A DNA stretch of 7,726 nt from an uncultured Collinsella sp. (GCA_900542315.1 UQMV01000060.1:1-7726); one strand, 5' to 3'; shown: positions 1 through 5,798, numbered from the stretch's first letter. Notes: a model not told the origin generated them from the sequence alone. Translations and numbers: made by a program.

Positions 1-49
1 GCGACCACCGAGATCTACACTCTTTCCCTACACGACGCTCTTCCGATCT
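1..49 (+). other. Illumina P5/TruSeq adapter contamination
   Basis: These 49 bases match, from memory, the Illumina TruSeq universal (P5) adapter without its first nine bases. It includes the GAGATCTACAC segment, the TCTTTCCCTACACGACGC primer segment and the terminal GCTCTTCCGATCT. No i5 index lies between the flow-cell and primer parts, which fits the older single-index design. Genomic sequence begins at base 50. The adapter has no stop codon in the frame of the following gene, so an automatic annotation would add about 16 false residues to the truncated OppD-like protein. Confidence 0.98.
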
Positions 50-342
50 CCTACACCTGGGGCCTTATCCGCTCCATCCCGGAGCAGGCCATCGAAGAGA
101 AGAAGCCTCTTACGCCGATTCACGGCAACCCGCCTTCGCTCATGAACCTGCCTGAGGGCTGCGTCTTCTCTCCTCGCTGCCCCTATGCGACGGACAAGTG
201 CCGCAAGCAGCGCCCCGAGCGCGTTGTCACCGAGTCTGGTCATTACTCTGCGTGCCACTACTCCGGTGACCCCGAGTTCCTCAAGAACGCTCCTGAGACG
301 TCCCGTACGCGCAAGGATTCCAAGAAGGGAGGCGAGGCGTAA
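50..342 (+). CDS. oppD: Peptide ABC transporter ATP-binding protein, OppD/DppD type (3' fragment)
   Basis: Only the last 97 or so codons of this gene are present; the 5' part is lost at the contig end, where adapter replaces it. The fragment opens with a YTWGLIRSIP stretch, typical of the segment after the nucleotide-binding fold in OppD/DppD ATPases. It continues with the family's C-terminal oligopeptide/dipeptide extension: PPSLMNLPEGCVFSPRCPY, then a further Cys (C-x5-C-x6-C) and a late SACHY. The Walker motifs would lie upstream and are not visible. The tail is Lys/Arg-rich. The stop codon overlaps the start of the next ATPase gene, as expected for paired OppD-OppF subunits on the inner face of the membrane that drive peptide import. 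Whether the substrate is di- or oligopeptides cannot be told from this piece. Confidence 0.93.
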
Positions 343-1370
343 TGGCAGATACCAACGAGCGCACTCCGCTCCTGAAGGTCGAGCACCTCTCTAAGGAGTT
401 TCCCGCTGAGTCCGGCATGTTCGCCAAGCGCTTCTCCAAGCGTGTCGTCTCTGCTGTAAATGACATCTCTTTTGAGATTTATCCTGGCGAGACCTTTGGT
501 CTGGTTGGTGAGTCTGGTTGCGGTAAGTCCACGACGGGTCGCACCATCATGCGCTTGACCAAGCCGACCGCCGGTAAGGTGTTCTTCCAGGGCAAAGATG
601 TTGCCGAGATGAGCAAGCATGAGATCAAGGACATGCGTCGCGAGATGCAGTTCATCTTCCAGGATCCCTATGCTTCGCTGAATCCCCGCATGACCATCGG
701 CGAGATCGTCTCCGAGCCCATGACCATTCACAGCGTGGGCACCAAGGAGGAGCGCATTGAGCGCGTCCGCGAGCTTCTCGACGTTGTCGGACTGAACCCC
801 GAGCACATTAACCGCTATCCTCATGAGTTCTCCGGCGGTCAGCGTCAGCGTGTCGGTATTGCCCGCGCTTTTGCGCTGAAGCCCAAGCTGATTATCTGCG
901 ACGAGCCAGTTTCTGCTCTGGATGTGTCCATTCAGGCCCAGGTTCTGAACCTGCTCAAGGAACTGCAGGACAAGTTCGGTACCGCGTATCTGTTTATCGC
1001 TCACGACCTGTCCGTCGTGCAGCACATTTCCGATCGCGTTGCCGTTATGTATCTGGGTAAGATGGTTGAGGTTTCGGACTGGAAGACGCTCTACAGCGAG
1101 CCTCACCATCCGTACACGCAGTCGCTGCTGTCTGCCGTGCCGGTTCCCGATCCTGATATCCAGAAGACCCGCAAGCGCATCATCCTCGCTGGCGATCCGC
1201 CGTCGCCGCTGGATCCGCCGACCGGCTGCCGTTTCCACACGCGCTGCCCGATCGCTCAGGGTATCTGCTCCGAGAAGCTGCCTGAGTTTAAGGAAGTTGC
1301 CCCGGGCCACTGCTGTGCCTGCCACTTTGCGGAGCCGTTCCCGATCAAGGAATCGCACATCGACCTGTAG
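342..1370 (+). CDS. oppF: Peptide ABC transporter ATP-binding protein, OppF/DppF type
   Basis: A complete 342-residue cytoplasmic ATPase of the peptide-importer family. Visible motifs are Walker A GESGCGKST (56-64), Q-loop QDPYASLNPR (107-116), signature SGGQRQR (164-170), Walker B LIICDEP (183-189), D-loop SALD (191-194) and switch His221 in IAHDLS. The C-terminal oligopeptide-transporter extension follows, with Cys296, Cys302, Cys309 (C-x5-C-x6-C) and Cys324/325/327. Length is normal for OppF/DppF. The ATG overlaps the upstream TAA (TAATG), and a strong AAGGGAGG site at 325-332, inside the previous gene, lies 9 nt before it, so the two genes are translationally coupled. It should hydrolyse ATP as a heterodimer with the OppD-like partner. 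No permease or binding-protein gene is in view. The Opp versus Dpp label is a family-level choice. Confidence 0.95.
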   Translation: MADTNERTPLLKVEHLSKEFPAESGMFAKRFSKRVVSAVNDISFEIYPGETFGLVGESGCGKSTTGRTIMRLTKPTAGKVFFQGKDVAEMSKHEIKDMRREMQFIFQDPYASLNPRMTIGEIVSEPMTIHSVGTKEERIERVRELLDVVGLNPEHINRYPHEFSGGQRQRVGIARAFALKPKLIICDEPVSALDVSIQAQVLNLLKELQDKFGTAYLFIAHDLSVVQHISDRVAVMYLGKMVEVSDWKTLYSEPHHPYTQSLLSAVPVPDPDIQKTRKRIILAGDPPSPLDPPTGCRFHTRCPIAQGICSEKLPEFKEVAPGHCCACHFAEPFPIKESHIDL

Positions 1371-1386
1371 TCGGTTGTTCTTGTCC

Positions 1387-1511
1387 GGGCCCGCCCTGGA
1401 GTTAGTTTTCAGAACGTCCTCGGACATGTCGGAAGCCCCGCTGCGCGCTACGCGCTGCGGGGCTTCCTCCGTCCTGCGGAGTGTTCTGAAAACTAACTCC
1501 AGGGCGGGCCC
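1387..1511 (+). repeat. 125-nt covarying hairpin element, copy A
   Basis: A perfect 29-bp inverted repeat (1387-1415 with 1483-1511) encloses a 67-nt core. The core holds a second hairpin, 1431-1441 with 1457-1467, extended inside by 1443-1447 with 1451-1455. Aligned without gaps to the reverse strand of 1692-1816, it shares 41 of 67 core positions, including GTCCTCGGNCATG (1416-1428), TGCGCNCTNCGNGCTGC (1442-1458) and CCTGCGGANT (1473-1482). The arms share 15 of 29 positions, and every difference is compensated on the other side. It starts 16 nt after the oppF stop, so it may end that operon's transcript, but no T-tract follows. Function unknown: a structured RNA, or a palindromic DNA element. 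I cannot match it to a named family. Confidence 0.88.
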
Positions 1512-1575
1512 TGCGGTAACTCGGCAGGGGAGTGCGATTCCCTGATCGCTCACTTAATCTAATAAGAAATTGAGT

Positions 1576-1602
1576 GAGGCCGGAGCTTTAGCTCCGGCCT
1601 CC
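1576..1602 (+). terminator. GC-rich hairpin, possible terminator
   Basis: An 11-bp perfect stem (1576-1586 with 1591-1601) carries a TTTA loop and is followed by CTTATATAA rather than a solid T-tract. It could stop readthrough from the peptide-transport operon in either direction. The stretch just before it (1549-1558 with 1569-1578) can pair in 9 of 10 positions and shares three bases with this stem. The weak tail keeps the terminator call tentative. Confidence 0.45.
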
Positions 1603-1611
1603 TTATATAAG

Positions 1612-1630
1612 GGCTCGGCAAAGCCGAGCC
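1612..1630. other. Short perfect hairpin GGCTCGGC-AAA-GCCGAGCC
   Basis: An 8-bp perfect stem with an AAA loop lies 10 bases after the preceding hairpin. The two are joined by the palindrome CCTTATATAAGG (1601-1612). No T-tract follows on either strand, so it is not a convincing terminator. The pair may be a dispersed intergenic repeat. Bases 1631-1691 show nothing I can name. Confidence 0.5.
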
Positions 1631-1691
1631 ACCAAATTTGCATCAGCCCCCAGAACATGTTTGAGAACTGTGCCTGAAGTATGTATTTGCA

Positions 1692-1816
1692 GGCCCCGAA
1701 TCGGTGTTGCCTCCCGGCGCATTCCGCAGGGGGAGCGATATTTTGCAGCACGAAGTGCGCAACAAAATATCGCTCATGCCCGAGGACGCGCCGGGAGGCA
1801 ACACCGATTCGGGGCC
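1692..1816 (-). repeat. 125-nt covarying hairpin element, copy B
   Basis: A perfect 29-bp inverted repeat (1692-1720 with 1788-1816) encloses a 67-nt core, the same geometry as copy A at 1387-1511 but in the opposite orientation. Read on the minus strand, the core begins GTCCTCGGGCATG (1787-1775), carries TGCGCACTTCGTGCTGC (1761-1745) and ends CCTGCGGAAT (1730-1721). The inner stem (1733-1745 with 1763-1775) is AT-rich where copy A's is GC-rich, yet pairs just as well. It ends 38 nt before the AT-rich palindrome of the tRNA-Leu promoter. No target-site duplication is obvious. Function unknown. Confidence 0.88.
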
Positions 1817-1854
1817 GAACATATAGATCTACCAGCGCATTTACAAATTCGTAA

Positions 1855-1903
1855 ACTTTTTTGAAAAAAGTGCTTGCACAGTTCTCGAATCATAGGTTAT
1901 TAT
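1855..1903 (+). promoter_or_regulatory. tRNA-Leu promoter with upstream AT palindrome
   Basis: A perfect palindrome ACTTTTTTGAAAAAAGT (1855-1871) abuts a -35 candidate TTGCAC (1874-1879). With an 18-nt spacer comes a -10 candidate TATTAT (1898-1903). The leader to the tRNA would be about 50 nt. The same T-run/A-run-GTNCTTGC arrangement stands before both tRNA-Gly genes in this window, which supports the assignment. Confidence 0.75.
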
Positions 1904-1960
1904 CTTCCTCGTTGAACGCGCGGGTCCAACAAAACGAACCGTGAATCAACAACATAGCAT

Positions 1961-2050
1961 GTCGGAGTGGCGGAATTGGCAGACGCGCTAGCTTGAGGTG
2001 CTAGTGACCGCTTTTTGGTCATGCGGGTTCAAGTCCCGCCTCCGACACCA
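1961..2050 (+). tRNA. tRNA-Leu (anticodon GAG)
   Basis: A class II tRNA. The acceptor stem GTCGGAG (1961-1967) pairs with CTCCGAC (2040-2046), followed by discriminator A2047 and an encoded CCA (2048-2050). The anticodon stem CTAGC/GCTAG holds the loop TTGAGGT, giving anticodon GAG, which reads CUC/CUU. The long variable arm TGACC-loop-GGTCA is typical of Leu tRNAs, and the T-arm carries GGGTTCAAGTCCC. It has its own promoter upstream and terminator downstream. Confidence 0.98.
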
Positions 2051-2061
2051 TCGCATTTGAG

Positions 2062-2084
2062 AAGCCTCTTCGGAGGCTTTTTTT
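2062..2084 (+). terminator. Rho-independent terminator of tRNA-Leu
   Basis: A 7-bp stem AAGCCTC/GAGGCTT (2062-2068 with 2073-2079) is closed by a C(TTCG)G tetraloop and followed by a seven-T run (2078-2084). It is a strong intrinsic terminator. It ends only 26 nt before the next gene's ATG. Confidence 0.93.
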
Positions 2085-2110
2085 GTTACCGATAGACGGT
2101 GGGGTCCACG

Positions 2111-4456
2111 ATGGAAACGCTTGAACGCAACGAGTGGGCAGACGTTGCCCAACTAGTCGAGATCACGAGCGATGCTGTCATCATCTGCGAGCTCGACGGA
2201 ACCATTCTGCATGTGAATAATCGCTTACTTGGTTTGATGTGCGAGGAACGCGCCGACGTCATCGGTGGGGATGTTAAAGACGTCCTGTACTCGTCCGCTT
2301 TTGAACGTGCGACGGAACATCGTCTGCCATTTGAAACTGATGGCTCCGAGAACGAACTGATGCTCAAGCTGAGTGACGGCTCTTTTATCCCCGTCTTGGT
2401 TCGTGCGGGCTCCGTAACGCCTCCACGTATCTTTGGGCGCCGCGCACCACGTGTCCTAGTGGCGCTTCACAGTATCGAGGAACAGTATTCTCACGACCGT
2501 CAACTTAAGCGTGCATTATCGGAGCTTAGAGTGGCGAACAAGCGTCTCTCTGGCACGCTCTCGGTCATTATGAGCACTGTGGGCTCCGATGAGCTACCCA
2601 GCCTGCTTGATACTGTTTTGAACCAGCTTGTAGGAACACTCGATGCTTCGGGTGCCGCTATCTATTTTTCTGAGAGCGGCGGTTTTAAGCTACGCGGTGT
2701 TTCCAAGGAGCTGTACGACAGCTACCTGCCCGAGTTTTTGCCGTATGGCGCTGGCATTCCGACGTATGTTCTTCGCGAGTCGCGTGCCTGTCGCTTGTCG
2801 ATTCAACAGGACCTTGAGGGCGATAGGGCCGCCTCCGGTATGTTCATGGACCTGGACAATCGTTCTAAGCACCTGTTGCGCGTGCAGGATATGCCTCCGT
2901 ACCGCAGCGAGATCTGTCTTCCCGTTTTTTACGGTACGCAGATCCTTGGCGTGCTGGAAGTTGGTTGGAAACGCCCTCAGGCACCGCTCGCCTATGACGT
3001 TAATGTACTCGAGGTCATTTGCGATTACCTGTCTATCCAGCTGGTCGGCATGGCATCGAGCCTTCGCTCTCGTCGCACGGCCGAGCTTGGCCGCTCGCTC
3101 AATGTCTTACGTGATGAGTTGTTTACCTTTCTAGACGATTCCGCCGCGGCTACCCAGGCGGTATCGTCCGAGATCTGCAATATGCTTAACTGCCATTTTT
3201 GCCCTGTTGAGTATGACGCCAGTCTGGATTCCTACGTCATAGATTTTGAAGGCGGCAGTCGCGTTGCTTTGCCGGACGATCCCGAGAAGCTTTTCTTTTC
3301 CACGACGACGCCAGCGGCACGTCTGGGAGCTGGCCCTGATGGCTTTGAGACGTCTGTTTTGGGCGGCACGAGTGCCGAGGACCTTAAACACGTCCGTATA
3401 ACTCGCGTTGACGAATCGATGCCTATGGGAGGCTGGCTTAGGGCGCATGGTCTGCCTTGTCAAGGTCTCTACGTCGACTCCGGCATCGAGGCGGGGCGCC
3501 CGCGCTCTGAGGGTGATGGCAAACACAGTAACGACGCGATTGTTCCTGCTTCTGTTGCGAAGAGCCCGACTACGCGCGCGCTGCTGCTTCGTGATGGTAG
3601 CCAAGAGCCGATTGATGACCTTGAATATGACTACTTGGTGCACTTGGCGCATGACTTTGAACTGATCTATGAAGGCGAATCTCAAAAGCGCGAGGAGCGC
3701 CATATCGCTCAGACCCTCCAGATCGGCATGAGAAATTCCCTGGGGGATGTTCCGGGTATCGCAACCGATTCGGTGTACCTGTCGGCCACGAACTCGGCGT
3801 TGGTCGGCGGCGATTTCTATACGCTCATCCGTCTTCCCGACGACTGCGCCGTCATGATTCTGGGTGATGTGTCTGGCAAAGGCATTGAGGCCGCATCGAT
3901 GTCCGCGCTCGTCAAGACGGCCCTGACGGCATATGCCTGGGAGGGCGCTGCACCGGCCCGCATGGCACGCTCCCTTAACAGCATGCTCATGGGCTTTTCG
4001 AGGGTCGAGACGTTCGTGACAGCCTTTATCGCCAAGATTGACCTTAAAGCCGGACGCGCAACGTATTGTTCGGCGGGCCATCCTCCGACCATGGTCATCA
4101 GGCCAGAGTCGATGCCGCTGGGTGGCGGCGAGTCCCGTGGGGGAGAGGTCGAGCTGCTTGGATGCCAATCGGGCGTAATCGGTGCCTTTGAGAGCATGGT
4201 GTACGAGACAGGCGTGTTTACGTTCGCCCCCGGCGACATGCTCTTCATGTATACGGATGGAACGATTGAGGCCCGCGACCGCACCGGAGCGTTCTTTGGC
4301 GAGCAGCGCTTGCGCGACCTTCTGCTTTCTGTTTCGGGGGAGGGCGTGTCGGGCATTTGCGGCAAGGTCTTGGGCGAGCTTGACCGATTTACCGAATCGG
4401 CGCTGGACGATGACATTGCATTGGTGTCCCTTGAGTTTTTACGGGGTCGTTCATAG
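2111..4456 (+). CDS. PAS-GAF-PP2C (SpoIIE/RsbU-type) serine phosphatase
   Basis: A 781-residue cytoplasmic signalling phosphatase. Residues about 8-115 read as a PAS fold (ELDGTILHVNNRLLGL), about 155-315 as a GAF domain (SLLDTVLNQLVGTLDASGAA, then LPVFYGTQILGVLEVGW). About 330-510 is unrecognised and may be a second, divergent sensor. EERHIAQTLQ resembles the switch helix before the catalytic domain, but the usual LLP is missing. The PP2C domain (about 530-775) keeps the metal-binding Asp positions: D568 in GGDFYT, D586 in GDVSGKG, D716 in YTDG and D766-768 near the end. The common GGDFYD has Thr here. In RsbU/RsbP systems such enzymes dephosphorylate a STAS-domain antagonist, and the next gene encodes one. 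A GTG at 2099 is possible in frame; ATG 2111 is preferred because GGTGGGG (2098-2104) precedes it. No promoter fits between the tRNA-Leu terminator and this start. Confidence 0.92.
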   Translation: METLERNEWADVAQLVEITSDAVIICELDGTILHVNNRLLGLMCEERADVIGGDVKDVLYSSAFERATEHRLPFETDGSENELMLKLSDGSFIPVLVRAGSVTPPRIFGRRAPRVLVALHSIEEQYSHDRQLKRALSELRVANKRLSGTLSVIMSTVGSDELPSLLDTVLNQLVGTLDASGAAIYFSESGGFKLRGVSKELYDSYLPEFLPYGAGIPTYVLRESRACRLSIQQDLEGDRAASGMFMDLDNRSKHLLRVQDMPPYRSEICLPVFYGTQILGVLEVGWKRPQAPLAYDVNVLEVICDYLSIQLVGMASSLRSRRTAELGRSLNVLRDELFTFLDDSAAATQAVSSEICNMLNCHFCPVEYDASLDSYVIDFEGGSRVALPDDPEKLFFSTTTPAARLGAGPDGFETSVLGGTSAEDLKHVRITRVDESMPMGGWLRAHGLPCQGLYVDSGIEAGRPRSEGDGKHSNDAIVPASVAKSPTTRALLLRDGSQEPIDDLEYDYLVHLAHDFELIYEGESQKREERHIAQTLQIGMRNSLGDVPGIATDSVYLSATNSALVGGDFYTLIRLPDDCAVMILGDVSGKGIEAASMSALVKTALTAYAWEGAAPARMARSLNSMLMGFSRVETFVTAFIAKIDLKAGRATYCSAGHPPTMVIRPESMPLGGGESRGGEVELLGCQSGVIGAFESMVYETGVFTFAPGDMLFMYTDGTIEARDRTGAFFGEQRLRDLLLSVSGEGVSGICGKVLGELDRFTESALDDDIALVSLEFLRGRS

Positions 4457-4534
4457 ACGACGCTGGGCGGGCTGAATCCGTACGGTTGGGGAAACGAATG
4501 CATCGAGTGGGCTTTTTTGGGGAACCATGGTCGT

Positions 4535-5281
4535 ATGAATGAGTGGAATGACATAGCGGTTTTGACGCCACCAGGCGATATCGACATCGCCACGGTGCCT
4601 GCGCTGCGTCGGCGGTTGGATGCTTTGATTGGCCGCGGCGTGCGTCGTGTCGTCATCAACTGTCAGGCTGTTAGCTTTATCGATTCGACGGGCTTGGCAT
4701 TCCTGCTTACGCGCGCTCGTGAGCTCATGAGGCGAGAAGGCCTGCTTTCGCTCGTCAATGCATCAGGTGAAGTTGTTCGCTTTTTGGAGATTGCTCGTCT
4801 TGTCGATATCCTTCATGTCGCGGGGCCGGCACGGGAGTCTATTCCCGCTATTCCGGTGGGGGAGCTGCCTCGCTGGAGTAAGAGCGTCGAGGTCCGTCAG
4901 GGTATCGAGAATCTTCCATACTACCGACATCGCATCGCCGAACTCCTTGAATCGCTTCCGTTGCGCCGTGACGAGCGCTACGATGTCGCATTGGCGTCGG
5001 GGGAGGCGCTGGGTAATGCCTATGACCATGCGGGCGGTATCGGGTGCGTCCTGACGGTTCAGGCCTATGGCGATCGCGTTGTGGTTGAGGTGCTTGATCG
5101 AGGTGTCGGCTATTCTATCGATGAAACGAGCGAGCCGGTTGCATCTGAGGAACGCGGCCGTGGTATCAAGCTTATGCGTATGCTCGTCGATAACGTGGAG
5201 GTTGCTCGTCGTACGGACGGCGCCGGCACGCGCGTGCAGATGGTGAAGCTGTTTAGCGGAGCGCTGGAATCGTGTGCCTAG
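4535..5281 (+). CDS. STAS anti-anti-sigma / RsbW-type anti-sigma kinase fusion
   Basis: A 248-residue protein with two halves of a partner-switching system in one chain. Residues about 5-100 form a STAS domain like RsbV/SpoIIAA: GDIDIATVPALRRRL, then VSFIDSTGLAFLL with the expected phospho-acceptor Ser51. Residues about 117-240 form a GHKL ATPase like RsbW/SpoIIAB: N-box with E157, N161 and H165, G1 box D188-R-G-V-G192, G2 box RGRGIKLM (207-214) and GTRV (231-234). RsbW-type kinases phosphorylate the STAS serine and hold a sigma factor; here cis phosphorylation is possible. The gene starts 78 nt after the phosphatase gene with no terminator between, so they probably form an operon. ATG 4535 is chosen because it places the STAS fold at the usual distance; TTG at 4517 would add six residues. 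Ribosome-site support is weak (GGGGAA at 4519-4524). The target sigma factor is not in the window. Confidence 0.92.
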   Translation: MNEWNDIAVLTPPGDIDIATVPALRRRLDALIGRGVRRVVINCQAVSFIDSTGLAFLLTRARELMRREGLLSLVNASGEVVRFLEIARLVDILHVAGPARESIPAIPVGELPRWSKSVEVRQGIENLPYYRHRIAELLESLPLRRDERYDVALASGEALGNAYDHAGGIGCVLTVQAYGDRVVVEVLDRGVGYSIDETSEPVASEERGRGIKLMRMLVDNVEVARRTDGAGTRVQMVKLFSGALESCA

Positions 5282-5306
5282 CCAATCGCTTTAGCGCGTT
5301 TGGCTA
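5279..5306 (+). terminator. Hairpin at end of the phosphatase/kinase operon
   Basis: A 7-bp outer stem TAGCCAA/TTGGCTA begins on the stop codon itself (5279-5285 with 5300-5306). An inner CGC/GCG pair (5287-5289 with 5294-5296) sits around a TTTA loop. There is no T-run directly after it, so it may be a weak terminator or an mRNA-end stabiliser. Confidence 0.4.
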
Positions 5307-5328
5307 CTAAGAACATGCGGCAGACAAG

Positions 5329-5374
5329 TTTTTTGAAAAAAGTACTTGCGTCTTTTGGACAACTCGCGTAAATT
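5329..5374 (+). promoter_or_regulatory. Promoter of first tRNA-Gly
   Basis: A T6-G-A6 block (5329-5341) runs into GTAC and a -35 candidate TTGCGT (5346-5351). After 17 nt comes a -10 candidate TAAATT (5369-5374). The predicted start lies about 5 nt before the tRNA. The layout matches the promoters before tRNA-Leu and before the second tRNA-Gly. Confidence 0.75.
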
Positions 5375-5386
5375 AATAACCCGCAA

Positions 5387-5462
5387 GCGGACATGGCTCA
5401 GTTGGTAGAGCACAACCTTGCCAAGGTTGGGGTCGCGGGTTCGAGCCCCGTTGTCCGCTCCA
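5387..5462 (+). tRNA. tRNA-Gly (anticodon GCC), copy 1
   Basis: The acceptor stem GCGGACA (5387-5393) pairs with TGTCCGC (5452-5458), followed by discriminator T5459 and an encoded CCA (5460-5462). The anticodon stem CAACC/GGTTG holds the loop TTGCCAA, giving anticodon GCC for GGC/GGU codons. The D-arm GCTCAGTTGGTAGAGC and the T-loop TTCGAGC are standard. The first 53 nt are identical to the copy at the window end. Confidence 0.98.
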
Positions 5463-5470
5463 ACTATCTT

Positions 5471-5497
5471 ACGCGGTTCTAACGAACCGCGTTTTTT
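5471..5497 (+). terminator. Rho-independent terminator of tRNA-Gly copy 1
   Basis: A 9-bp perfect stem ACGCGGTTC/GAACCGCGT (5471-5479 with 5484-5492) carries a TAAC loop and runs into six T (5492-5497). It is a strong intrinsic terminator placed 8 nt after the encoded CCA. Confidence 0.93.
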
Positions 5498-5510
5498 GTT
5501 GACGCTGCGC

Positions 5511-5606
5511 GAGCCCCGGGCACCCCATCTTGCCCCTCAATCGTCGGTCGCGTACATAAAGTACGCTTCCCTCCTCTTTCGCGGCAACCTGGGGCACCCG
5601 GAGCCC
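5511..5606. repeat. Imperfect 96-nt hairpin, probable intergenic repeat
   Basis: The arms 5511-5534 and 5583-5606 pair at 18 of 24 positions around a 48-nt centre. The centre contains a perfect small hairpin GCGTAC-ATAAA-GTACGC (5550-5566). It lies in the 300-nt gap between the tRNA-Gly terminator and the glucosidase gene. The conserved motifs of the 125-nt elements are absent, so it belongs to a different family. The compact nested palindrome suggests a dispersed intergenic repeat, but no second copy is in the window. Bases 5607-5724 hold nothing I can assign. Confidence 0.55.
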
Positions 5607-5724
5607 GCTCGCTGTCGTGGCCGGGAAAGTGGGTCTTCCGTTCTTTTCACTAATCGGTCGATTCGTCCCAGGAGGCTTGAACCCGAGAGGGGGCGAGGGT
5701 TTTGGGTCGTGGCTGTGGCGTTGT

Positions 5725-5797
5725 TTGCCGCGAATATCCGCTTTGGGCGTATCATCGTGGGCATCTCGCATAACCTCGTTGCAAGGGAGATACGCCC
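5725..5797 (+). promoter_or_regulatory. Possible promoter, inverted repeat and RBS of the glucosidase gene
   Basis: A weak promoter candidate is TTGCCG (5725-5730), a 19-nt spacer and TATCAT (5750-5755). A perfect 9-bp inverted repeat GGGCGTATC (5745-5753) / GATACGCCC (5789-5797) overlaps that -10 on its left side. Its right arm fills the gap between the ribosome site AAGGGAG (5783-5789) and the ATG. If transcription starts further upstream, the arms could pair in the mRNA and mask the ribosome site; otherwise they could be two operator halves. The inverted repeat is directly visible; the regulatory role is inference. Confidence 0.45.
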
Positions 5798-5798
5798 C

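Noticed and set aside
1387..1511. Simple rho-independent terminator for oppF
   Set aside because: No T-tract follows, the stem is far longer than usual, and a homologous element with conserved core occurs on the other strand; a terminator role may be secondary.
258..1553. 431-residue open frame on the minus strand opposite oppF
   Set aside because: It is a shadow of the oppF codons on the opposite strand, has no recognisable domain and runs through hairpin element A.
1387..1816. CRISPR array or insertion sequence between oppF and tRNA-Leu
   Set aside because: There are only two homologous units, in opposite orientation, with no regular repeats or spacers and no transposase frame.
2099..2110. 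GTG start for the phosphatase at 2099
   Set aside because: No ribosome site precedes it; ATG 2111 has GGTGGGG at a workable distance, though the choice is not certain.
3131..4168. 345-residue open frame on the minus strand inside the phosphatase gene
   Set aside because: The plus-strand frame carries complete PP2C motifs; the minus frame has no domain and reflects high GC.
5665..5690. tRNA T-arm-like GGGTTCAAG on the minus strand, as a tRNA remnant
   Set aside because: The flanking bases do not form a T-stem and no acceptor or anticodon arm can be found around it.
5418..5798. N-terminal extension of the GH13 protein (open frame back to 5418)
   Set aside because: It would start inside the tRNA-Gly anticodon arm and run through its terminator and a nested palindrome; the residues do not look like protein, and ATG 5799 has a good ribosome site.
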